Assembly: GCF_000002995.4 (NCBI RefSeq)
Contig: NW_025062478.1
Span: 1,984,001 to 2,048,000 of the forward strand
Source of the DNA: Brugia malayi
Lineage: Eukaryota; Nematoda; Chromadorea; Rhabditida; Onchocercidae
Reading direction: 5' to 3'
DNA length: 64,000 nucleotides
Numbering within the stretch: the stretch's first letter is position 1; the number at the start of each line of letters is the position of its first letter. A program made the translations under genes and the position numbers. The notes beneath the pieces were generated by a model. The model saw only the letters and a list, made by a program, of their open reading frames with translations, searched no databases and was not told the origin of the DNA. This document shows, piece after piece, positions 1-13,080 of this stretch.

Positions 1-2449
1 TGAAAAGCATTACATTACGAATTGCTAATTGCAAATATTGTGCTTTTATTTTTTTCAAAAAAAAAAAAAAATTATGTCAATATGATATGCTTTAAAAAAT
101 TGAAAATTTTACAAGATTTAATTTATTATATAAATACATGCATAAGATAACATGAATGGTATGAATAAAACAATAATAATTATATTTCTTAATTTAAATT
201 TCTCAAATTTTGTTCATCTAATTTTTCCGTCCAAATAGCTTTAAAAAAAATGCAACCTTCCTTTTTTGTTAGAAAAAAAAAAAAAAACCATTCATAGCAT
301 TAATTGCATTTTTTAGAATTTTTGGAAATGAAAAAAAAAAACTTTAACTATTTTTTTCTGCAATAATTCAAAGTTTCCTAATTTGTTGATAAGAAGCAAA
401 AAAAAAAAAAGAAAATATTTGATTTAAGATTAAATAAAAAACAACTCATTTACTTTTCATTAATATATAATCATGTGAAAAAAAAAACAAAAAGTCATTT
501 CTAAAACAAAAAAAAAAAAGAAAAATGAAAAAAAAAGTCTCATCAATATAAGCCATCTATTTTGGTGTTATCGTTTATCAGATTATACAATCAGAACACA
601 TTTGCATGAATAAATGATTTTTTCTCAAAAACGTCACATCCTAATCTTTCTTTTTCTTTTTTTAATGCAAATGAATAATAATTGTATAAAAGAGATTATT
701 TAAGATTTTTATGATTAAATGATATATAATAAAATAATCTGATCACTGATAATTTAAGTAATATTTTAATTTAAATGATAATAATTCAAATTTTGTTAGT
801 CCTTCTTAGTTCTGATTAATTTCTAATTAAGTTCCGATTAATTAATTAGTTTTGATTGGTTAAAAATTGATTACGAAGCGGTGTAAAAAAAAAAAGGAAA
901 TAAATAAATAACACACAATAGAATGATCATTGCTCAATTGCTCATCCATATTAAAACATAACAAATACATTTCATAAATTTTATTATTAACAACGATGTA
1001 ACTATCATATTTAAATTATCAATGATATTTAATTTCATTTTTTGATTACAAATTTTATAAGTGAAATAGTTTATTCAATGTTAGTATCATTTTCTTTTTC
1101 ATTTCTTTTCTTTTAAAATTAACTTTATAATTGATTACATAGTATAGCATTAAATGCATTATTTTAAAGTAATGAAATTTAATTTTTTTTTTTTTTTTTT
1201 TTTTTTTAATTCATCACTAATCAATTTCTCACAATTGTAAATTTCATTTTTGTTCTTTTCAAAATTTCATTTCATGGATTTAATAGATTTTTCTTTTTTT
1301 TTTTTTTATTTGTTGTTGGATGATACAGCTTTGTGCTTCCTTGTAACATTTATATTTAAAAGCTCTCTCTCTCCCTTTAAAAAACTCTCTCTCTCTCTCT
1401 TTAAAAAACCCTCTCTCTCCTTCATTTCATGATGACCGTTATGCCAGCTGTCTGTTCGATCTCTGAACGGTGTTGCTACGATACAATTTTATTCGATGAT
1501 TGTATAATTTAATACTACTCGTCATCGTAACCCTTCCTCTTTCCCAATAAAAAAAAAAAAAAAAAAATTAAAGCTAAATGTTACATTTTCAAAAGAATCA
1601 ATTGAAAATTTTATATATTTAATTGTAATTTCAAAAAATGCTATTTGAATTTATTGCAAACACAAATTTTTATTTAAATAACAATGAATAAATGAAAATA
1701 TATACTCAAATACACAATTTAAAAATAACAAGAAGTATTAAACCTGAAAAAAAAAAAAAAAAAAGAAAGAAAATAATTAGCATAAGCTTAATCATTTTAT
1801 TTCTTACACTGATTAATTCTTTCATATCATTATCATTAGTGGGAAAATTTTTATCAAATCTTTCATACTGATAGTTATTATATCGTTTGTATTATCTTTT
1901 AAATAATATCATATAATATTAGTATGAAAATAATGCAATTTGTGCAAAAAATTGAAAAAAAAAAAAGAAAATAGTTATATAATTTTATTTTTATAAAATT
2001 AAAAAAAAAAAGAGCAATATTTATGATTTAAATTTTTGTAATTAAAATCATTAATTTAGAGATTATTGCTTGCTTTAGCTAAATTTTAAATTTAAACGAA
2101 GCAGAAATTAAGTTTTACTACAAAATTTACAGTACTTTTCTGCCAATTCCATTTTTTTCTTTCTTTTATGAATTTATATCTGTTTTACCTTCATTGTATT
2201 ACTCACAAAAAAAAAAAAGTGTCGTACTCATTAAGTATTTATATGAATTCTTTTATTTCTGATTTGTTTCATTTGAAATATACATTCAGTAAATTATGAT
2301 ACTTAAGGTAAAATTACAATACTTAAATACTTAAAATATAATACTTAAATATAGGATGTTGATTGTTACGAATATGTTAAACAATACTTTTTGAAAAAGT
2401 TGCAAAAAAAAAAAAAAAAGCAAATATTTATGAAACATTTTTTTCTTGC
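1..2449. other. Non-coding AT-rich stretch
   Basis: No reading frame with protein-like composition is visible; translations are strings of F, L, I, K and N from homopolymer tracts. It contains long A or T runs and a CT-rich tract near 1362-1420. There is a slightly GC-richer patch at about 1431-1540. I see no RNA gene or mobile element here. Confidence 0.6.
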
Positions 2450-3090
2450 AATTAAATAAAATTGCTTTGATATTTTTGTATTATAATATTTATTGTATTG
2501 TCAAAAAGTTTATATTGTTTCCAAAAATAATTTAAAATTTTACAAAATTGTGAAAATCTTTGCAAAAAGATAATGCATTACAAATTACAATGTTTGTTAA
2601 TAATGCAAAAATTTATTATTTCGAATCAAATTTGTAAAACTTTTTGCAAAAAAAATTGTAACTATGCAAATTCAAATGAATTTTATAAAATTTTTTGTAA
2701 TAAAAATTGCATTGCAATTATGCAAATTTAAATCAAAATGCATTTTAATTAAACAAAATTATAACTAATCAAATTCAAATCAAATTTATAAAATTCTTTC
2801 TTAAAAAAAAAAAAACAATTTTATAACTCTTTTTACGAAGAATTTTATGTGGAAATTCAAATCAAATTTATAAAAATTCTTGCAAAAAAAAAAAAAATTT
2901 ATATTGTAGTTATGCAAATTCAAATAAAATTTATGAAATTCTTCATAAAAAAATTATAACTATGCAAATTCAAATCAAATTTAAATTAAATTTATAAAAT
3001 TCTTTGTTGAAAAAAAATTGTAACAATACAAATTCAAATTAATTTTATAAAATTTTTCGTAAAAAGAAAAAAAAAAAATTTTGTAACTAT
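2450..3090. repeat. Degenerate tandem repeat with POU-octamer words
   Basis: A loosely conserved unit of about 50-70 bases recurs: an ATGCAAATTC core, then CAAATTTATAAAATTC, then an A-run and TTGTAAC. Exact octamers ATGCAAAT lie at 2664-2671, 2720-2727, 2912-2919 and 2962-2969. The array begins a few bases beyond the stop codon of the minus-strand receptor gene, so it falls in or just past that gene's 3' region. The repeat is seen directly; any binding by POU factors is inference. Confidence 0.6.
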
Positions 3091-3103
3091 ACATATGTAT
3101 GCA

Positions 3104-6056
3104 TTATTGCAGTTGCATGATGGAAATATTTTCATTAGTTAACTTTGACAAACGACAGCTAACATTGCCGTATCGTTCGTTAGGTGTTGCTGCTTTTTGA
3201 ATTTTTCCACCATGTGAAAATACTATTTGGCGCCATGCAATCATTGCTGTTTTACGAAAATTGGGACTGAAATTAAGTTTACATACAAAAAAAAGACTGA
3301 AATTAAGTTTACGTACAAAAAAGACTGAAATTAAATTAAGTTTGTATACAAAAAAAAATTAAGTTTGCATACAAAAAAAGAGACTGAAATTAAGTTTGTA
3401 TACAAAAAAAAGACTGAAATTAAGTTTGTATACAAAAAAAGACTGAAATTAAGTTTGTATACAACAAATTTTTTTTAAAGTTTGCATACAAAAAAGACCG
3501 AAATTAAGTTTGCATATAAAAAAGTTTTTTTTTAAAGTTAGCATACAAAAAAAAAGCCTGAAATTAACACACAAAAAAGTTCTTTTTGCACACAAAAAAG
3601 AGGCTGAAATTAAGTTTGTATACAAAAAAAAGACTGAAATTAAGTTTGTATACAAAAAAAGAGACTGAAATTAAGTTTGCATGCAAAAAAAGTTCTTGTT
3701 AAAGTTAGCATACAAACTGAAATTAAATTTGCATACAAAAAAAAAAAAAAAATTTTTTTTGAATTAATTATTTGTATGAAAATATGTATTATCAAAAAAG
3801 GAAAAAAAAAGAAAAAAAATTGTACAAACCTTGAAAATGCATAAACGATCACATCGCAAGCAAAATTAATATAATATAAGTAATGAGCGGTATTATATAA
3901 GAATATGGTAAGTGTACCATCTAAGCCACCAATAATTGAAAATTCATTACTTTGAAAGACGTATAATGCTATTGTATCCATTATTCGTAGTAAATAAAAT
4001 GGTGTATTTAATGATATATATACTATTGGTACTACTAATAATATCCTGTAAATAATTTTTTTTTTTTTTGAAATTACAAATTTAAATTTATATTTGTTGC
4101 AAATTAGTTGCTATTTTCTCATAAATCATCCTGAAAAAAAAGAATGAAAAAAGAAAAAATATGATGATAACAAACATAGCTGAGCTTTGACGACGTCGAA
4201 TTGAACTGCTATTAAAACGTGATCGATTAGAATCACACGTGAAACCACGTTTTACTTTTCCAGCAACTAGTAAATTCAATAAAACTACACAAAAACATGG
4301 CATTACATAACATAATATTACATCAGTAGCTTCGATAACAATCTTCAACAATTATTCTTTTGAAATTAAACGAAAAAAAAAAAAAAAAACAATTCCATTT
4401 TTTTTTTTTCACATAATCAATTAAAAAATAATATTTTAAATTTTAATTAGTGAATAATAAATGATAATATTTAAATGATCCTTTTGTATTTTTTATTATT
4501 AGAATTAAAAAAAAAAAAAAAAAAAAACTTAACTAACCAACCAGTGGTTAACTAATTTTGCGCAGTACAAACCAAATATTAAATCTTTCTAAGGAAATAA
4601 ACTTTTAAGCTTCAATTTTAATTTGAAATTTTTTTAGCGTAGAATTGTGCAAAGCAAAATAACCTGAAAACTACCATCATATGGAATACATTTCCGTATA
4701 TTCGGATATTGTGGATCACTTTTATCATTATACGGTATCAGTGATATGAACTGAATTAAATTGAAAGCGAATGGTACTGGAATCCAAAATAAAATCATTT
4801 TCCATCGATCCAAATGTCCATACTGTAAAATTTTGCTATTTTGTTCATAATTTTTACTTTTTTTTTTACTACATTTTTGTGGTTTTACTATTTTATAGTT
4901 TTTTATTAAAATCAATACAATCAATTGAAATATATTCAATTATTTACAGAATTAATATTAATAAATAAAAAAAAAAAGAATGAAATGCACAATTTTACTT
5001 ATTTATCCTTTGTGCATATTTTGTCAGAAAATAAATTTAAATTAAAAAATTTTTAAATTTATTTAGTGAAAAATTAATAGGAAATAATTTAAGATAATTT
5101 CTATGATTTACTTTACTTTAAAAATATTTGCAAAAAGGTAAAGAGTAACCCGGGCATGTTTCAAAGGATATGCAATAGCCAAATAACGTTCAATTGTAAG
5201 TGCAGCAACGGACCAGCTACTGATATATGATGATGTTGATAAGATATATTCAATGATAACACAAAAGTGATAAGTGATAAAATCAAGTTTGAATAGAATT
5301 AGTAATAAACCAAGTAGAAAAACGCTATCTGATGTTGTCAAAACTATTAAATAGAGATTAGCTGAGATCTGCAAATTGTTTGCCTTAGAAATTAGATATT
5401 AAAATGATAAAATTATTAATAAATGATTTTAGTCAAATAACTAATAAATTGTAGTAAAATGAAATTAATAAAAAATGAAATTATTTTTTATTAAAATGAA
5501 ATATTTTGGTAAATATTTTTGTGGTAACAATCAAAATATGTACTATTTCAAACAAAACGTTTTATTCGTTTATAACAAATTTAAAATTGAATTTTTTGAA
5601 ATTATAATTGCGCTATAATTTTTACTGTTATTTTTACTGATATTAATGAATATTAATTTTATTTGTTATAATCAAATTTTTATAATATATATATATAATA
5701 AAGAATAGAGAAAAGAAAATGCAAAAATAAACATTTTTGTTGATCATTTTTTTAAAACATCAAAACTGTTAATTTCGATCAAAAATTAGTTTTATTATCC
5801 TTTCTTTCTTTGAAATTTTCGTTTGAGCATATTAGTAAATAGAAGAAAATAAACAAAAAAGAAAAAAAAAAGAAAATTTAAATAAATTTAATAAACTTAC
5901 TTCTCGTAACCGTGAATGAAAGATGGTAACCAATGAGATGACATTACCGCACAAACCAAAAATAACAATTATTGGTAAAATGAAAAGATATAAATCGGTG
6001 CCTGTATTCTCCAAATTTGTTGTACTATTATTATCTAACACTTCCGTAACATTCAT
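3104..6056 (-). CDS. Rhodopsin-family (class A) GPCR, probable neuropeptide receptor
   Basis: Seven-transmembrane receptor, presumably for a neuropeptide and signalling through G proteins at the plasma membrane. Exons on the minus strand: 6056-5901, 5368-5150, 4822-4664, 4342-4176, 4045-3830 and 3266-3104. All phases close, giving 359 aa. The N-terminus has three N-glycosylation sequons (NVT, NNS, NST). TM1 holds the GN pair. TM3 has the disulphide Cys at about 88 and ERYLAIAYPLK at about 112-122. TM4 has Trp 138 and the second loop has Cys 170. TM6 carries NTPFY at about 247 and TM7 has NFACDVIVY, the D-x3-Y variant of NPxxY, followed by NFRK (helix 8). Length is normal for the family. Two points are uncertain: exon 2 may end at 5117 using a more canonical donor, and exon 4 uses a weak acceptor (TTGAAG). 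The last intron is a tandem repeat. The family is secure; the ligand cannot be named. Confidence 0.85.
3265..3745 (-). repeat. Intronic tandem repeat, each unit carrying a 3' splice acceptor
   Basis: About twelve imperfect copies of a unit near 30 bases fill the last intron of the receptor gene. Read on the minus strand, each unit is roughly TTTTTGTATACAAACTTA followed by ATTTCAG|TC. The acceptor that best restores the receptor frame (AG at 3268-3267) is the copy nearest the last exon. Some copies are interrupted by T-rich inserts (for example near 3465-3480 and 3520-3540). Apparent ORFs across this stretch are products of the repeat. Confidence 0.85.
4081..4132 (-). other. Cryptic or alternative exon in receptor intron 4
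   Basis: On the minus strand a strong polypyrimidine acceptor (eight T then CAG) sits just before 4130. Splicing exon 4 (ends 4176, phase 2) to it reads 13 codons and reaches TAA around 4089. That would truncate the receptor before TM6. The acceptor at 4047-4046 is the one that gives TM6-TM7. The sequence signal is visible; use in vivo is unknown. Confidence 0.35.
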
Positions 6057-9000
6057 TTTGCTTTTAGTAAATTTAATTTAGAAGAATTAATTTAAATCAC
6101 TAAATGAATAAGTCCTGAGATTGTACCTAAAAATTAAAAGATAAAAAAGAAAATTGTTAAAAATTGTTGAAAAAAAAAAACTAATGATACAGGATAGAGT
6201 TAATTTTGATTATTATTGATATCAATTACAAATAACACGAAATATGCGTTTATTTTCAGATTTCTAAAAATTTCACTAAACAAAATGGACTATTCGTTTT
6301 TAAATTAGTATTATTTTATATTAATTTAAACAAACAGTTTTGATAGTTAATTTGATCAGTTATCTCATGATTAGTAGAGAGCTAACTTGATTAGTTAACT
6401 TTAATTAGTCGAGAGTTTAATACAACAACTATAAAGTAAGTAAAATTAAGTATTATAAATTAATTGATTGTTTAATTAAGTCTTAAAATTTAAACTCTGG
6501 CAAATCTTTTATACATTAATGAATGATTTAGAAAGAAATGTAATAACTGATAAATGATCTATTAGCTAAATGATGTTCAAATTTTTAACTATTTTTTTTT
6601 ATCTTTGAAAAAAAGTCACTAATTCAAGTTAGCAATCAAAATTATTTGTAATTAAATTATATCTATCAGGTTTGATAACATTTCCTTCGAAAAATCTTAT
6701 CAAATTTTTTAGGTTTCAAAATTATTCAACCTATCAGTAATAATACTTATTTTCACTTAACAGAATTTCCAAATTAAATTAATAACATAAAATCTGAAAT
6801 ACACTAGAAAATTATGCATTCAAGAATTTGTTTACTTATTTGAAATTAAAATGATACTGTGACAACAAATTTATTTCATATTCTTGTAATTTTACTTTCT
6901 AAAAAAAATATATTTATCTTTTATTAAGTAATATGCTTGCTGAAAAAATTTTTGCACATTGTATTTTCCAATTAATCAATATTAATTTATCTTATGCATA
7001 TCAAAAAATTGAATTTAAGTATTTTCAAATTTAAATTTTTTATCAAAACTTTTATTTACTCAACTAACTATTTCATACTTTCACAACAGCTGTAATACTA
7101 GCCGCATTTCCTTATCAATTCTAAAAATTCTAAAAGAAATAAATTCTACCATTTTCTATCAATGAAACATAAATTTTGTTTACTCAAAAAAATAAAAAAA
7201 AAATGAAAAGTTTAAAGAATAAAAAAAATAATTTTTTTTTCAAAAAAAAATTTTTTTTTTTTTTTTTTTTTTTCTTCTCTCACAATATTTATAATTTATC
7301 ACTGAATGAAAATTAAAGATTCGTATTTATTTGATAACTTGTGGGAACTAAAATGATCGAATTTATTTCTTTCCAATTTCTTTTTTTTTTTTCTATGAGT
7401 AAATAATTTGAGAAAAAAAAAAGGAAGAATAAGCTAAAATTATGTTAAAAGTTTGAATTAGTTCGAAAGACTATTTTAATCTGAAAATTTTTTAAATGTA
7501 AAAAATTTTGTTCCATTTTTTTGCAATAATTTAGCCAAAAATTTGTGATTACTTTTGATGAGCTAAGTAAATAACTAAGTAAAAAAAAAAAGTTTTTGTC
7601 TATTTGTTGTTGTTTACATCAATAAATTATTGATTTAAGTATTTGTAGTAAAAATTCATTAATCATAAATGAAAGAGAAGTTTATGAATAAAAAAAAAAA
7701 AAAGATAAATTTATTAAAAAAATGAGATAGATAGTATTATTTTCACCTCTGTTTAATTTTCAAATTTAAATTTTGGCAAGCCAAAACAAAATAGCTTATC
7801 TTGCTTGATGATTTTAATATAAGTAATTATTTCTACTGAGTTTACAACATGGATAAACAATTAAGCGTTTCGATTTAAAAGGAATTCAAATTCATTAACT
7901 GAGAAATGAGATATTTTATTTTAATATTACTTAAAGTATAATTTTAACTTAATTAATACTAATTAAAGTGTATTTAACGTATAATTAAAATATATGATCT
8001 CAGTGACAAAATTATTTATTCTGTTTTTATCTTTTGATTCGTTTCATCTTTATAAAAAATTAATTTTTCTTCCTTATAAAGAAATTACTAGTGACTTTAT
8101 TTTTAGTATGCTTTAATAGTACCACAAAATGTCACATACAAAAAAATTTGTTGACAATTGCAGAAGTAAATAGAAGTAAGAATAATAGTTGAATATATAT
8201 CTGTAAAAGTATAATTTTTAACTGCAATCATTCTGAAAGTTTTAAATATTAATTGATTTTTGAAAAGTTACTAAATCAGTGAGTTTGGTGATGATAATTT
8301 ATGATAAAATAATTATCAGTATGAAGTAAAATTTAATTTTATTGTAGATAATGGTTTGTCTCAGTTGATTAAATCAGATATTATTATCAGTTTAACTTTA
8401 TTATCAGTTACAAGTGTAATGGAACCACAGAAATATACAATTATACGAAGGAACTATCAATGCCTTTCATAATGAATCAGTGAATAAAAGCAATTCGAAA
8501 AGAATTTAACATCGTTAACACTTCAAGCATTTAATTTTTATAATTAAAAAGCATATTCAAAAAGCATTTTAATTCAAAATTGATAAAACTATTAAAAAAC
8601 AAAAAAACAAAATTTCTTAGTTGTTATTAATGTATTAATTAATTATTAATTTATTCCTCAATTTGGTTGATTAAAATTAAATTATTGGTTATTTGAAATA
8701 ATTGTTATAATATTAGCAAATTATTAATAACTCAAAAAAAAAAAAAAAAAAATTAATTCAGCTAAAAGAAATAATATAAAATATTAAGTTAAAGTGGAAA
8801 ACATAGGTATCAAACATTCCAATATTCCTAGCTAAATTATGAAAAGAAATTGAGAAAAATTTATTAAAAAATTATAAATGAGATTTAATAGATTTGCAAA
8901 TTTATGAATCTAAGAATTCCAATTTGAATTCGATGATTTCAGAAAATAAATTTTTTAAAATAAAACAGAAATGGCAAATGTAATAGAGCATAAGTTGAGA

Positions 9001-9138
9001 CAAGCTGAAAATTTCACATTAATTAGAAGTAATATTCCGAAATGCAAATATATATTTATTAAATAATAGGAATAATGAATAACAATTCTAAGTAACTTAT
9101 TTTTAAATTCAAATAAATTTTAATTTTCCTTTTCAAAT

Positions 9139-9141
<3 letters not shown>

Positions 9142-9173
<32 letters not shown>
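9142..9173. repeat. (CT)n microsatellite
   Basis: Uninterrupted TC dinucleotide repeat of about 16 units. Similar but shorter CT or GA tracts occur near 15943-15973, 17279-17311, 19802-19831 and 26846-26868. Confidence 0.9.
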
Positions 9174-9176
<3 letters not shown>

Positions 9177-11585
9177 AAGAAGCGTTATTCTTTAATGAAT
9201 ACTGTTTATAGCAAATTGTTTTGAAATTTAAAAAATGACTGTAATAAAATTAAAAAAAAAAAAAAAAAAAAACCTATGCAACAATTTTAAATAGCTCATT
9301 TTTAAATTAAAATAAAACTTCAATAATCTAGCAAAATTAGAATAAAAATGTAAAAAAGAAAAAAATTTACTATTTTTATGAATGAATAAAGAAAAAAGGC
9401 AAATTTATCATGATTTTTTCTATGTGAAACTATAAATCATAAAAATTAATCAAAATTTTTCGCACGAAAAATCAATATTTTGAAGCAATCGATAACGATT
9501 AGTATGATTGGTTGATTGATAAACTGATAGTAATTTAACTCTCAAAGTATCTACAATTTAAGCATCTAAGCAAAATTTAATTTTTTTTTTTTTTATTGTC
9601 CTAAAAACACGAATGTTTAAGCACTTTGAAACTTTAAAACAAAAAAAAAATCAATCTTTGTTAATTAAGCAATTTTTAAAATCAATCAAAACATTTGAGT
9701 CGAGAATTTTACCAATTAGTAGATGTATTTCTTAAAAAAAAAAGAAAAAAAAAAGAGTAATACTACTCGAATATAAATAATAGTAATAATGAAAAATTTG
9801 ATGAAGAAAATTTCAAAAAGTATTTGATTTTGAAGAAAACGATACCATTCCAATTTATATTATATGGTTCATAATAAATTTTTTATGCTATATTTTTCTT
9901 TCAAATTTTTATTTCGAAAAATTTAAAATTGAAAAATTTTTAAATGATTGTTAAAAATTAATAGCAATAAAGTGATAAAAAATGATGGCGATGAAGTTTC
10001 AATAGAAATAAACTTCATATGTTTAATAATAGTTATCATTTCTTGTCCAATTTATCTAAGTTAAAATAAAATGAAATTTCCATTTTGTCAAAAAAGGACG
10101 AAAAAATCAATCTTTAGGATTAATTTAAATAATAAATGAGAAAGAAAGATATTTCTGTATATTTTCATTAACTATTAATAGCTCATTCTAATTTAAAATG
10201 AAATAAGCAAAAGTTCATATTTTAGCAAAATCACACCAATAATGTTTTAATTTAATTGTTAATGCTAAAATTTAAAAAAAAAAAAAAAAAAAACAAAGCT
10301 ATTATTTATGATAGGTAGTAGCGACAATAATAGCAATAATTAAATTAAGTTTTTTTAATTTTCAATTATTTTAAAAAAAATTGGTGCAAATAATTTAGTA
10401 ATAACTATAAGTGATTTATGACAAAATAATAAACTTAGAATAAATAAATTATCTCAGATAAAATCTAAACTTTATAATTATAATTGATAAAAATGATAGC
10501 AAAAATATTATTTTTCAGAATAAAATTAACAGAATGTAATTATAATTTCATTTTTGTTCAAATAATAATCCCTAAGTTATAAATAAGTAAACATTAAAAA
10601 AAAAAAAAAAAAAAAAGAGAGAGAGAGTTACAATAATTGTTTATAGTAAAAATCTCGCATAGTTTAAAAAGTTTTTCAAAGTAAAAAAATTTTTTAAAAG
10701 TGCCACGAATTTCTTTTCGTTAAAATAAATAACAGCTATTATAATATCGAATGATTAAAAAATGGCTGAAAACATTAAAAATTACAATGTGTATTCATTT
10801 TTCTTTCATTTCAATGTTTTATTATAATTTTATGAGAAACGAAAAGTTTAGAATAAATGAATCATAATTGCACTAAAATGAAAAAAAAAAAAATTTTCTA
10901 ATGCAAAAATATGTAATTTTAATAATATTATTATTATTTTATTTAATGTTTTTTTTTTTCTTTACTTTTATTTTTTTTTTTTTTAATAATTTTATAAATT
11001 TATTTAAAAACTTTGTTGGGAAAGTCAACTTTGTCTCCAAATTTTGCTATGAAATATTTTACTAAATTCAATTTTTCCATTACTAACTATTAAGGTATAA
11101 TGAAAATTGAAATAAAATATACTTGCTATTATTAAAAAAAAGAAAAAAAAGGAAAAGTTAGAGAAGAGTGAAACAGGTGTTTGTAATAGTTCAAATTTTT
11201 GATTTTAATAAAAAAAAATATGCAAGAAAATAATGAGTTCCAGATGATTTTGTTCAGTTTATGCTTACTTGCATAAATGAATTAAAATATATGCATGAAA
11301 ATTGATCTTTTTTAAAAAAAAAAATATGTAATTTTAATGCAAATTGAAATATTTCATTTTTTTTTTTTAATCTATGATAAATTAATTAAATTTTTTCTCA
11401 TCCAAAATTATCAAAATTGATAATAATTTCAAAGTGAATGTAAATCAATGAACATTAATGATTTCTTTTTTTTCAAAAATTTTTTTATGAATATTTTAGT
11501 TTCAGTATAAAAATTATATATAAAAAAAAAAAGCATTATACTCATATTTTGTGTAAATACGTATATACCTACGTCTTACAAAGCA

Positions 11586-11609
11586 TTACGTGTTACGTGT
11601 TACGTATTA
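11586..11609. promoter_or_regulatory. Triplicated TTACGTG/TTACGTA words
   Basis: Three back-to-back 8-base units, TTACGTGT twice then TTACGTAT, in otherwise CpG-poor DNA. ACGTG is the core of several bHLH-PAS and bZIP sites. No gene is adjacent, so a regulatory role is only a possibility. Confidence 0.3.
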
Positions 11610-13080
11610 ATGTTTACTTATGCATATATCTCTAATTAGCTAAAAGAAAATGCTTCTCATAAAATTTTAGTAACCCTTCTTCTCTTCCTACTATTTTCTT
11701 CAATATTATTTCCTTTGAAAGTTAACACTTCCTTTTTTTGTTTTGTTTTTTCTTCAACCCATCAATGTGTCTGTGTGTCGTTCTAACATTTCTTGTAAAC
11801 AACTGAATTATCCATCAATAATTATCAGTGAAAATACAAAGAAATTTAATTTTCAATAACATTTTTAGCGGAAAGAAGAAAAAAAAAAGTGTTAAACGAT
11901 GATTTCAAGCATATAAACTGAATTTAAGCTATGCCCTAAAGGCTTTACCATCAAATGCTCAAAAATATAAACTGAAAAAAGAAAAATAAATAAATAAACA
12001 ATATGAGCAAAGAAATAATCATATATGTAATGCAAATTCATTCAACTTACAAAAATTGATCTAATTATTTCGCGTTAATTTTTTTTTTGAAATTTAAATT
12101 GTTTACTTTTTTTTAATATTAGTCTAAAAATTTATAATTAAAAATTTCAATTTGAATAAAAAATTTCTATTTGAATATCAATAAACCTAAGCTTAAAAAG
12201 TAAAATGATAAGCAATTTAATAAATTAATTTTAACTTATCAGTGATAGTGTATTTTTTTTTATCATGTGCATTAAAATTAATTGTCAAATTACAAAAAAT
12301 TCAAGCAATTTTTTTCTTTTTGTTTTTGTTTTAAATTACCTTTGTTATTTTGAAGATAAACTTATGAATGAAAAATGTTTATCATTGCTTCATTTTATCT
12401 AAAAAACTTATACACTTTTTTTTTTCTTCAATAATTTTTATTAAAATAGCAAATAACTTTGATTCAATTAAGCAACATTTTCAATACTGCAATGAAGGAA
12501 GGAATTCAAAAATTTTCAAAATCTCAAAACATTTAAAAATGATTGACAAAAATTTGAATTCAAAAAATATTATTCACAAAAAAAAATTAGCAAAAATTTA
12601 AATTAAAATATCGACAAATGGACTATTTATAAGTGTAATATTTTCAATTGTATATTTAATTTCTCTGTTAGTAATTAAATAGAATGCGAATTCAATAAAT
12701 AATGAGCAGAGAAAATATGAAATGATGAGAAAATCATTTACAAATAGCTAAAAGAATTGAAAATTGCTTGATGAGCTATTTAAATGTCAAAATGAATCAT
12801 TCAGTTATTCATAAGGTTTGCTGCTTTTTTCACATTTTTTTTTTAATTTATCTTTTTAGGAATAAATATTTGCGATAAGTTGAACAATTTCTTTTTGTTG
12901 ATATTTTCTGATCTTTTAACTTTCTAACATTAATGTCCAATAAAATGAGTTAATGAGACATCCAACTAAAATAATGTTGAAATATTTGAAATATAAGTTT
13001 CATGACATTTTTACAAATTTTACGAGAGAAAAATATTAAAATTGTTATTTGACAAATCATTTTTTCATTTCCAATTATTG

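Larger units (their letters stand above)
6057..13080. other. Gene-poor AT-rich intergenic DNA
   Basis: Upstream of the minus-strand receptor gene. I see no coding region, RNA gene or element with termini. It contains many A/T homopolymers and a perfect CT microsatellite at 9142-9173. The receptor's promoter and 5' exon are presumably in the part nearest 6.1 kb, but I cannot point to them. Confidence 0.55.

Noticed and set aside
3449..3981. Minus-strand ORFs with repeated YTNLIS or KLNF peptides
   Set aside because: They read through the intronic tandem repeat; only the part above 3830 is true receptor exon 5.
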